Of a stretch of DNA of 64,000 nucleotides, positions 1-7,094 are shown in pieces (position 1 is the stretch's first letter; every line of letters starts with the position of its first letter). A program made the position numbers and the translations under genes. A model generated the notes under the pieces. It was not told the DNA's origin. It worked only from the letters and a program-made list of their open reading frames with translations, and did no database searches. This DNA is from Ascidia mentula (taxonomy: Eukaryota > Chordata > Ascidiacea > Phlebobranchia > Ascidiidae): the NCBI GenBank assembly GCA_947561715.1, contig OX387197.1, positions 15,311,001 to 15,375,000 of the forward strand. The letters run 5' to 3'.

Positions 1-134
1 CAATTTATATTGTGACAGAGGTCTACACGCTAGGACTTTCCCGCCTCTGCAACTGACTTCCACAGAAATACCGACATGCGGCTTGAAGTACACAGCAGGA
101 GGGATCCTGGTGGACGGTACGACACGGCCTATGA

Positions 135-195
135 TCGCGAATCGGCGGCCGCACGCGTCGGGGCAGCAACAGCAGGGGGCGCTCGCAAACGATCG
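135..195. other. Segment dense in CpG palindromes in M1 (first of 89)
   Basis: Within 61 bp lie tcgcga (135-140), gcggccgc (145-152), acgcgt (153-158) and cgatcg (190-195), each self-complementary and CpG-containing. The unit also has ggatcc at 102-107 and ccgcgg at 628-633. The sites recur in every unit because the units are alike, so BamHI and NotI each have one site per 719 bp here. This resembles a cloning polylinker only superficially; see the rejected items. Confidence 0.8.
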
Positions 196-248
196 AGTGG
201 AAAAGGTGGCCCGAGCAGGGCGTGATGCTTACCTTATTCAAACAGAAT

Positions 249-277
249 GGGGGTCCGGGGCGAGGGGGCAGGTTGGG
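249..277 (+). other. G-quadruplex motif in M1 (first of 89)
   Basis: On the + strand the run is five G, tcc, four G, cga, five G, caggtt, three G. This meets the canonical rule of four runs of at least three G with loops of 1-7 bases. It recurs in every M1 (last at 63503) with no variation seen. The corresponding part of M2 (533-561) has only two runs of at least three G and does not qualify. Folding in the cell is not shown by the sequence. Confidence 0.8.
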
Positions 278-311
278 CTTGTGGCTACTTTCGGTGCTTG
301 CGCCGTCGCGG

Positions 312-344
312 GCACTCGGAACGGCGATTTTCAACACCGAGTGC
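312..344. other. Stem-loop in M1, 8-bp stem and 17-nt loop (first of 89)
   Basis: gcactcgg at 312-319 is the exact reverse complement of ccgagtgc at 337-344, with a 17-base loop. The equivalent position in M2 keeps a stem and the same loop length even though the monomers differ by about 16% in this region. No U-rich tract follows, so it does not look like a terminator. Confidence 0.75.
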
Positions 345-424
345 AGCGGGTGTAATTACCACGGCGGCATCGACTGAAAACGGTGTGCCTGCCCCTGGAC
401 AGTAATGAGGCATAATGAGCGCGA

Positions 425-436
425 GTCGGCACCGAC
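425..436. other. Near-palindrome gtcggcaccgac in M2 (first example)
   Basis: Two five-base arms (gtcgg and ccgac) are separated by ca. The corresponding place in M1 (about 141-152) has a different palindrome (gcggccgc), so the arms are not shared by descent in an obvious way. Its role is unknown. Confidence 0.6.
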
Positions 437-594
437 GCAACGCAGCAACGGCAGCAGGGGGTCTCTTGCAAAACGATTAAGTCAAAAAAGTAGCCCAAGC
501 AGGGCGTGATGCTTACCTTATTCAAATAGAATGCCGGTCCGTGGCAGGGGGACAGGTTGGGCTTGTGGGTAATTTTGCCGGTTGCCCCATCGCA

Positions 595-629
595 GGCACT
601 CGGACTGGCGACTTTGAACACTGAGTGCC
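595..629. other. Stem-loop in M2, 9-bp stem with one G-T pair and 17-nt loop (first of 89)
   Basis: ggcactcgg at 595-603 faces ctgagtgcc at 621-629, giving eight Watson-Crick pairs and one G-T pair, with a 17-base loop. The single change relative to the M1 stem turns a G-C into a G-T pair (tolerated in RNA), and an extra outer G-C pair is gained. Conservation in both monomers could simply reflect common ancestry. Confidence 0.7.
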
Positions 630-688
630 GCGGTTACAACCCCCATTTGCGTGGACAAGGAACTGTCCTGGACAGCAATATGGCCTAC

Positions 689-718
689 GGAGCACAGCAC
701 GCGTGCTCTGTGACGTGG
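689..718. other. Cluster of three variable sites S1-S3, first example
   Basis: S1 (689) is g in types T1, T2 and T3, and t in T4 and T5. S2 (710) is g in T1 and T2, and a in T3, T4 and T5. S3 (717-718) is at in T1 and gg in all others, and T1 thereby gains the hexamer gtatac. Unit starts by type: T2 at 625. T3 at 5658, 11409, 22907, 25064, 27220, 28658, 29377, 30096, 32972, 50219, 52376, 54532, 55970, 56689, 58127, 60284. T4 at 4939, 10690, 22188, 24345, 27939, 32253, 38721, 49500, 51657, 55251, 57408, 58846, 61003. T5 units are listed at 6846. The remaining 41 units are T1. The three sites lie within 30 bp around a palindrome. Confidence 0.93.
696..707. other. 12-bp perfect palindrome agcacgcgtgct in J (first of 89)
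   Basis: The 12 bases are their own reverse complement and contain an MluI-type hexamer (acgcgt, 699-704). In types T1 and T2 the flanks (cacag at 693-697 and ctgtg at 708-712) can extend the dyad across a two-base offset; S2 = a weakens this in T3-T5. The palindrome itself is unchanged in all copies examined. Confidence 0.85.
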
Positions 719-739
719 ACAATTTATATTGTGACAGAG
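706..739. other. Nested inverted repeat around the AT-rich pocket of J
   Basis: ctctgt (706-711) pairs with acagag (734-739), and inside it acaat (719-723) pairs with attgt (728-732) around a four-base ttat loop. The outer arm is perfect only when S2 is g (T1, T2); S2 = a gives an A-C mismatch in T3, T4 and T5. S3 lies in the unpaired segment between the two stems. Thermodynamic stability is probably modest. Confidence 0.55.
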
Positions 740-1343
740 GTCTACACGCTAGGACTTTCCCGCCTCTGCAACTGACTTCCACAGAAATACCGACATGCGG
801 CTTGAAGTACACAGCAGGAGGGATCCTGGTGGACGGTACGACACGGCCTATGATCGCGAATCGGCGGCCGCACGCGTCGGGGCAGCAACAGCAGGGGGCG
901 CTCGCAAACGATCGAGTGGAAAAGGTGGCCCGAGCAGGGCGTGATGCTTACCTTATTCAAACAGAATGGGGGTCCGGGGCGAGGGGGCAGGTTGGGCTTG
1001 TGGCTACTTTCGGTGCTTGCGCCGTCGCGGGCACTCGGAACGGCGATTTTCAACACCGAGTGCAGCGGGTGTAATTACCACGGCGGCATCGACTGAAAAC
1101 GGTGTGCCTGCCCCTGGACAGTAATGAGGCATAATGAGCGCGAGTCGGCACCGACGCAACGCAGCAACGGCAGCAGGGGGTCTCTTGCAAAACGATTAAG
1201 TCAAAAAAGTAGCCCAAGCAGGGCGTGATGCTTACCTTATTCAAATAGAATGCCGGTCCGTGGCAGGGGGACAGGTTGGGCTTGTGGGTAATTTTGCCGG
1301 TTGCCCCATCGCAGGCACTCGGACTGGCGACTTTGAACACTGA

Positions 1344-4300
1344 GTGCCGCGGTTACAACCCCCATTTGCGTGGACAAGGAACTGTCCTGGACAGCAATAT
1401 GGCCTACGGAGCACAGCACGCGTGCTCTGTGACGTATACAATTTATATTGTGACAGAGGTCTACACGCTAGGACTTTCCCGCCTCTGCAACTGACTTCCA
1501 CAGAAATACCGACATGCGGCTTGAAGTACACAGCAGGAGGGATCCTGGTGGACGGTACGACACGGCCTATGATCGCGAATCGGCGGCCGCACGCGTCGGG
1601 GCAGCAACAGCAGGGGGCGCTCGCAAACGATCGAGTGGAAAAGGTGGCCCGAGCAGGGCGTGATGCTTACCTTATTCAAACAGAATGGGGGTCCGGGGCG
1701 AGGGGGCAGGTTGGGCTTGTGGCTACTTTCGGTGCTTGCGCCGTCGCGGGCACTCGGAACGGCGATTTTCAACACCGAGTGCAGCGGGTGTAATTACCAC
1801 GGCGGCATCGACTGAAAACGGTGTGCCTGCCCCTGGACAGTAATGAGGCATAATGAGCGCGAGTCGGCACCGACGCAACGCAGCAACGGCAGCAGGGGGT
1901 CTCTTGCAAAACGATTAAGTCAAAAAAGTAGCCCAAGCAGGGCGTGATGCTTACCTTATTCAAATAGAATGCCGGTCCGTGGCAGGGGGACAGGTTGGGC
2001 TTGTGGGTAATTTTGCCGGTTGCCCCATCGCAGGCACTCGGACTGGCGACTTTGAACACTGAGTGCCGCGGTTACAACCCCCATTTGCGTGGACAAGGAA
2101 CTGTCCTGGACAGCAATATGGCCTACGGAGCACAGCACGCGTGCTCTGTGACGTATACAATTTATATTGTGACAGAGGTCTACACGCTAGGACTTTCCCG
2201 CCTCTGCAACTGACTTCCACAGAAATACCGACATGCGGCTTGAAGTACACAGCAGGAGGGATCCTGGTGGACGGTACGACACGGCCTATGATCGCGAATC
2301 GGCGGCCGCACGCGTCGGGGCAGCAACAGCAGGGGGCGCTCGCAAACGATCGAGTGGAAAAGGTGGCCCGAGCAGGGCGTGATGCTTACCTTATTCAAAC
2401 AGAATGGGGGTCCGGGGCGAGGGGGCAGGTTGGGCTTGTGGCTACTTTCGGTGCTTGCGCCGTCGCGGGCACTCGGAACGGCGATTTTCAACACCGAGTG
2501 CAGCGGGTGTAATTACCACGGCGGCATCGACTGAAAACGGTGTGCCTGCCCCTGGACAGTAATGAGGCATAATGAGCGCGAGTCGGCACCGACGCAACGC
2601 AGCAACGGCAGCAGGGGGTCTCTTGCAAAACGATTAAGTCAAAAAAGTAGCCCAAGCAGGGCGTGATGCTTACCTTATTCAAATAGAATGCCGGTCCGTG
2701 GCAGGGGGACAGGTTGGGCTTGTGGGTAATTTTGCCGGTTGCCCCATCGCAGGCACTCGGACTGGCGACTTTGAACACTGAGTGCCGCGGTTACAACCCC
2801 CATTTGCGTGGACAAGGAACTGTCCTGGACAGCAATATGGCCTACGGAGCACAGCACGCGTGCTCTGTGACGTATACAATTTATATTGTGACAGAGGTCT
2901 ACACGCTAGGACTTTCCCGCCTCTGCAACTGACTTCCACAGAAATACCGACATGCGGCTTGAAGTACACAGCAGGAGGGATCCTGGTGGACGGTACGACA
3001 CGGCCTATGATCGCGAATCGGCGGCCGCACGCGTCGGGGCAGCAACAGCAGGGGGCGCTCGCAAACGATCGAGTGGAAAAGGTGGCCCGAGCAGGGCGTG
3101 ATGCTTACCTTATTCAAACAGAATGGGGGTCCGGGGCGAGGGGGCAGGTTGGGCTTGTGGCTACTTTCGGTGCTTGCGCCGTCGCGGGCACTCGGAACGG
3201 CGATTTTCAACACCGAGTGCAGCGGGTGTAATTACCACGGCGGCATCGACTGAAAACGGTGTGCCTGCCCCTGGACAGTAATGAGGCATAATGAGCGCGA
3301 GTCGGCACCGACGCAACGCAGCAACGGCAGCAGGGGGTCTCTTGCAAAACGATTAAGTCAAAAAAGTAGCCCAAGCAGGGCGTGATGCTTACCTTATTCA
3401 AATAGAATGCCGGTCCGTGGCAGGGGGACAGGTTGGGCTTGTGGGTAATTTTGCCGGTTGCCCCATCGCAGGCACTCGGACTGGCGACTTTGAACACTGA
3501 GTGCCGCGGTTACAACCCCCATTTGCGTGGACAAGGAACTGTCCTGGACAGCAATATGGCCTACGGAGCACAGCACGCGTGCTCTGTGACGTATACAATT
3601 TATATTGTGACAGAGGTCTACACGCTAGGACTTTCCCGCCTCTGCAACTGACTTCCACAGAAATACCGACATGCGGCTTGAAGTACACAGCAGGAGGGAT
3701 CCTGGTGGACGGTACGACACGGCCTATGATCGCGAATCGGCGGCCGCACGCGTCGGGGCAGCAACAGCAGGGGGCGCTCGCAAACGATCGAGTGGAAAAG
3801 GTGGCCCGAGCAGGGCGTGATGCTTACCTTATTCAAACAGAATGGGGGTCCGGGGCGAGGGGGCAGGTTGGGCTTGTGGCTACTTTCGGTGCTTGCGCCG
3901 TCGCGGGCACTCGGAACGGCGATTTTCAACACCGAGTGCAGCGGGTGTAATTACCACGGCGGCATCGACTGAAAACGGTGTGCCTGCCCCTGGACAGTAA
4001 TGAGGCATAATGAGCGCGAGTCGGCACCGACGCAACGCAGCAACGGCAGCAGGGGGTCTCTTGCAAAACGATTAAGTCAAAAAAGTAGCCCAAGCAGGGC
4101 GTGATGCTTACCTTATTCAAATAGAATGCCGGTCCGTGGCAGGGGGACAGGTTGGGCTTGTGGGTAATTTTGCCGGTTGCCCCATCGCAGGCACTCGGAC
4201 TGGCGACTTTGAACACTGAGTGCCGCGGTTACAACCCCCATTTGCGTGGACAAGGAACTGTCCTGGACAGCAATATGGCCTACGGAGCACAGCACGCGTG

Positions 4301-7094
4301 CTCTGTGACGTATACAATTTATATTGTGACAGAGGTCTACACGCTAGGACTTTCCCGCCTCTGCAACTGACTTCCACAGAAATACCGACATGCGGCTTGA
4401 AGTACACAGCAGGAGGGATCCTGGTGGACGGTACGACACGGCCTATGATCGCGAATCGGCGGCCGCACGCGTCGGGGCAGCAACAGCAGGGGGCGCTCGC
4501 AAACGATCGAGTGGAAAAGGTGGCCCGAGCAGGGCGTGATGCTTACCTTATTCAAACAGAATGGGGGTCCGGGGCGAGGGGGCAGGTTGGGCTTGTGGCT
4601 ACTTTCGGTGCTTGCGCCGTCGCGGGCACTCGGAACGGCGATTTTCAACACCGAGTGCAGCGGGTGTAATTACCACGGCGGCATCGACTGAAAACGGTGT
4701 GCCTGCCCCTGGACAGTAATGAGGCATAATGAGCGCGAGTCGGCACCGACGCAACGCAGCAACGGCAGCAGGGGGTCTCTTGCAAAACGATTAAGTCAAA
4801 AAAGTAGCCCAAGCAGGGCGTGATGCTTACCTTATTCAAATAGAATGCCGGTCCGTGGCAGGGGGACAGGTTGGGCTTGTGGGTAATTTTGCCGGTTGCC
4901 CCATCGCAGGCACTCGGACTGGCGACTTTGAACACTGAGTGCCGCGGTTACAACCCCCATTTGCGTGGACAAGGAACTGTCCTGGACAGCAATATGGCCT
5001 ACTGAGCACAGCACGCGTGCTCTATGACGTGGACAATTTATATTGTGACAGAGGTCTACACGCTAGGACTTTCCCGCCTCTGCAACTGACTTCCACAGAA
5101 ATACCGACATGCGGCTTGAAGTACACAGCAGGAGGGATCCTGGTGGACGGTACGACACGGCCTATGATCGCGAATCGGCGGCCGCACGCGTCGGGGCAGC
5201 AACAGCAGGGGGCGCTCGCAAACGATCGAGTGGAAAAGGTGGCCCGAGCAGGGCGTGATGCTTACCTTATTCAAACAGAATGGGGGTCCGGGGCGAGGGG
5301 GCAGGTTGGGCTTGTGGCTACTTTCGGTGCTTGCGCCGTCGCGGGCACTCGGAACGGCGATTTTCAACACCGAGTGCAGCGGGTGTAATTACCACGGCGG
5401 CATCGACTGAAAACGGTGTGCCTGCCCCTGGACAGTAATGAGGCATAATGAGCGCGAGTCGGCACCGACGCAACGCAGCAACGGCAGCAGGGGGTCTCTT
5501 GCAAAACGATTAAGTCAAAAAAGTAGCCCAAGCAGGGCGTGATGCTTACCTTATTCAAATAGAATGCCGGTCCGTGGCAGGGGGACAGGTTGGGCTTGTG
5601 GGTAATTTTGCCGGTTGCCCCATCGCAGGCACTCGGACTGGCGACTTTGAACACTGAGTGCCGCGGTTACAACCCCCATTTGCGTGGACAAGGAACTGTC
5701 CTGGACAGCAATATGGCCTACGGAGCACAGCACGCGTGCTCTATGACGTGGACAATTTATATTGTGACAGAGGTCTACACGCTAGGACTTTCCCGCCTCT
5801 GCAACTGACTTCCACAGAAATACCGACATGCGGCTTGAAGTACACAGCAGGAGGGATCCTGGTGGACGGTACGACACGGCCTATGATCGCGAATCGGCGG
5901 CCGCACGCGTCGGGGCAGCAACAGCAGGGGGCGCTCGCAAACGATCGAGTGGAAAAGGTGGCCCGAGCAGGGCGTGATGCTTACCTTATTCAAACAGAAT
6001 GGGGGTCCGGGGCGAGGGGGCAGGTTGGGCTTGTGGCTACTTTCGGTGCTTGCGCCGTCGCGGGCACTCGGAACGGCGATTTTCAACACCGAGTGCAGCG
6101 GGTGTAATTACCACGGCGGCATCGACTGAAAACGGTGTGCCTGCCCCTGGACAGTAATGAGGCATAATGAGCGCGAGTCGGCACCGACGCAACGCAGCAA
6201 CGGCAGCAGGGGGTCTCTTGCAAAACGATTAAGTCAAAAAAGTAGCCCAAGCAGGGCGTGATGCTTACCTTATTCAAATAGAATGCCGGTCCGTGGCAGG
6301 GGGACAGGTTGGGCTTGTGGGTAATTTTGCCGGTTGCCCCATCGCAGGCACTCGGACTGGCGACTTTGAACACTGAGTGCCGCGGTTACAACCCCCATTT
6401 GCGTGGACAAGGAACTGTCCTGGACAGCAATATGGCCTACTGAGCACAGCACGCGTGCTCTATGACGTGGACAATTTATATTGTGACAGAGGTCTACACG
6501 CTAGGACTTTCCCGCCTCTGCAACTGACTTCCACAGAAATACCGACATGCGGCTTGAAGTACACAGCAGGAGGGATCCTGGTGGACGGTACGACACGGCC
6601 TATGATCGCGAATCGGCGGCCGCACGCGTCGGGGCAGCAACAGCAGGGGGCGCTCGCAAACGATCGAGTGGAAAAGGTGGCCCGAGCAGGGCGTGATGCT
6701 TACCTTATTCAAACAGAATGGGGGTCCGGGGCGAGGGGGCAGGTTGGGCTTGTGGCTACTTTCGGTGCTTGCGCCGTCGCGGGCACTCGGAACGGCGATT
6801 TTCAACACCGAGTGCAGCGGGTGTAATTACCACGGCGGCATCGACAAAAACGGTGTGCCTGCCCCTGGACAGTAATGAGGCATAATGAGCGCGAGTCGGC
6901 ACCGACGCAACGCAGCAACGGCAGCAGGGGGTCTCTTGCAAAACGATTAAGTCAAAAAAGTAGCCCAAGCAGGGCGTGATGCTTACCTTATTCAAATAGA
7001 ATGCCGGTCCGTGGCAGGGGGACAGGTTGGGCTTGTGGGTAATTTTGCCGGTTGCCCCATCGCAGGCACTCGGACTGGCGACTTTGAACACTGA
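1344..7094. repeat. Higher-order repeat HOR-8, copy 1 (units 2-9; 5,751 bp)
   Basis: Unit types in order are 1-1-1-1-1-4-3-5. The same order and the same total length (eight units less one base, from the single T5 at unit 9) recurs immediately afterwards at 7095-12845. Identity of the two blocks is at the level of the four variable sites. The block is bounded on the left by the unique T2 unit. A tandem duplication of an eight-unit segment by unequal exchange is the simplest reading. Confidence 0.9.
6846..6846. other. Variable site S4, first one-base-shorter (718-bp) unit
   Basis: The usual gactgaaaac becomes gacaaaaac: tg is replaced by a single a, shortening the unit by one base. The 18 instances are at 6846, 12597, 13315, 15471, 17627, 18345, 20501, 26252, 34160, 34878, 37034, 39909, 40627, 42783, 44939, 45657, 47813 and 53564. 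Each belongs to a unit that carries the T4-type S1-S3 combination 376 bp upstream, and these units are called T5. The change extends a run of A from four to five, so slippage together with a substitution is a possible origin. Confidence 0.93.

Larger units (their letters stand above)
111..395. repeat. Monomer M1 (285 bp) within the unit, first example
   Basis: M1 begins at a tggac motif and ends where the same motif opens M2. Positions 214-344 align without gaps to 498-628 of M2, with 21 mismatches in 131 bases (84% identity). The 5' part is looser: both monomers carry a CAG/CAA-rich stretch followed by a run of G (about 163-179 here, 439-461 in M2). M1 is distinguished by its G-quadruplex motif (249-277), its dense CpG palindromes (135-195), an 8-bp stem-loop (312-344) and variable site S4 (375-376). 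It recurs 89 times, once per unit. The two-monomer layout shows that the 719-bp unit arose by duplication of a shorter ancestral repeat before the present array was amplified. Confidence 0.9.
1..624. repeat. Partial unit at the left window edge (625 bp-class remainder, phase +95 onward)
   Basis: The window opens at the base that corresponds to 720 in the next unit, two bases after variable site S3. Sites S1-S3 of this unit therefore lie outside the window and its type cannot be fully assigned. S4 (375-376) is the undeleted tg form, which excludes type T5. The rest is indistinguishable from later copies. There is no array boundary, unique flank or transposon here. Confidence 0.95.
396..668. 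repeat. Monomer M2 (273 bp) within the unit, first example
   Basis: M2 starts at tggacagtaatg and runs to the next tggac motif at 669. Its core is the diverged partner of M1 at a fixed offset of 284 bp, sharing for example the block cgtgatgcttaccttattca (221-240 in M1, 505-524 here). Relative to M1 it has lost the G-quadruplex (its G runs are interrupted) and the NotI-type palindrome, but it keeps the stem-loop at 595-629. A short near-palindrome, gtcggcaccgac, lies at 425-436. No variable site falls inside M2 in any of the copies I could score, although it makes up more than a third of the unit. Confidence 0.9.
669..829. repeat. Junction module J (161 bp) within the unit, first complete example
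   Basis: J links M2 to the next M1. Its first bases (tggacagcaata) resemble the start of M2, and the following roughly 45 bases still resemble both monomers weakly. From about 715 onward I see no resemblance to either monomer. It may be the remnant of a third monomer truncated or replaced by unrelated DNA; this is inference. It contains the only AT-rich pocket of the unit (719-730), a 12-bp perfect palindrome (696-707), variable sites S1, S2 and S3, and a BamHI-type hexamer just before its end (ggatcc at 821-826). Base 1 of the window corresponds to base 720, inside this module. Confidence 0.85.
625..1343. repeat. First complete 719-bp unit (unit 1, type T2; reference for unit numbering)
   Basis: Units are counted from the motif gtgccgcgg, because all four variable sites then fall within one unit: S1 at unit offset +64, S2 at +85, S3 at +92/93, S4 at +469/470. 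In this unit they read g, g, gg and tg. This combination (type T2) occurs only here among 89 scored copies. It is exactly intermediate between the common type T1 (S3 = at) and type T3 (S2 = a). The unit holds the end of M2, the J module, a complete M1 and most of the next M2. It could be a surviving ancestral form, or a consensus error if the contig begins near here. The bases themselves are clear. Confidence 0.95.

Noticed and set aside
16-49. Six-base inverted repeat cagagg (16-21) and cctctg (44-49) in J
   Set aside because: Short arms with a 22-base loop are expected by chance in a unit of this length; no support for a function.
39-55. Possible CENP-B box (cccg then t at the right spacing on the opposite-strand pattern)
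   Set aside because: The essential second half (cgaa on this strand) is absent here, and no other place in the unit matches the core pattern.
102-195. Cluster of BamHI, NruI, NotI, MluI and PvuI hexamers and octamers resembling a cloning polylinker or vector
   Set aside because: Sites are separated by satellite sequence shared in part with M2, no vector backbone, origin or marker is present, and the cluster recurs in all units. High GC with undepleted CpG explains the palindromes.
191-199. Pol III B-box-like motif (gatcgagtg in M1, gattaagtc in M2), suggesting an ancient tRNA-derived SINE
   Set aside because: Each copy departs from the minimal B-box pattern, no convincing A box lies at the right distance upstream, and no tail or target duplication is seen.
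396-436. Hammerhead ribozyme core, as found in some satellite families
   Set aside because: The taatgag motifs are not ctgatgag, no matching gaaa partner and stems could be placed, and the opposite strand has no core either.
498-560. Resemblance to 5S rRNA (aagcaggg followed by gaatgccgg)
   Set aside because: Only two short matches, at the wrong spacing (32 bases apart rather than about 45), and none of the rest of the 5S gene can be aligned.
742-1056. 104-codon open stretch on the - strand (also 96- and 60-codon ones at 1050-1340 and 1237-1419)
   Set aside because: They are low-information, cysteine-, proline- and arginine-rich translations of GC-rich satellite DNA, with no family resemblance, no promoter or splice context, and a mirror stretch on the + strand.
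625-1074. 149-codon open stretch on the + strand, repeated in every unit
   Set aside because: It begins at a GTG, lacks any recognisable domain or signal, overlaps open stretches on the other strand over the same bases, and spans M2, J and M1 without regard to their boundaries. Treated as a non-coding by-product.
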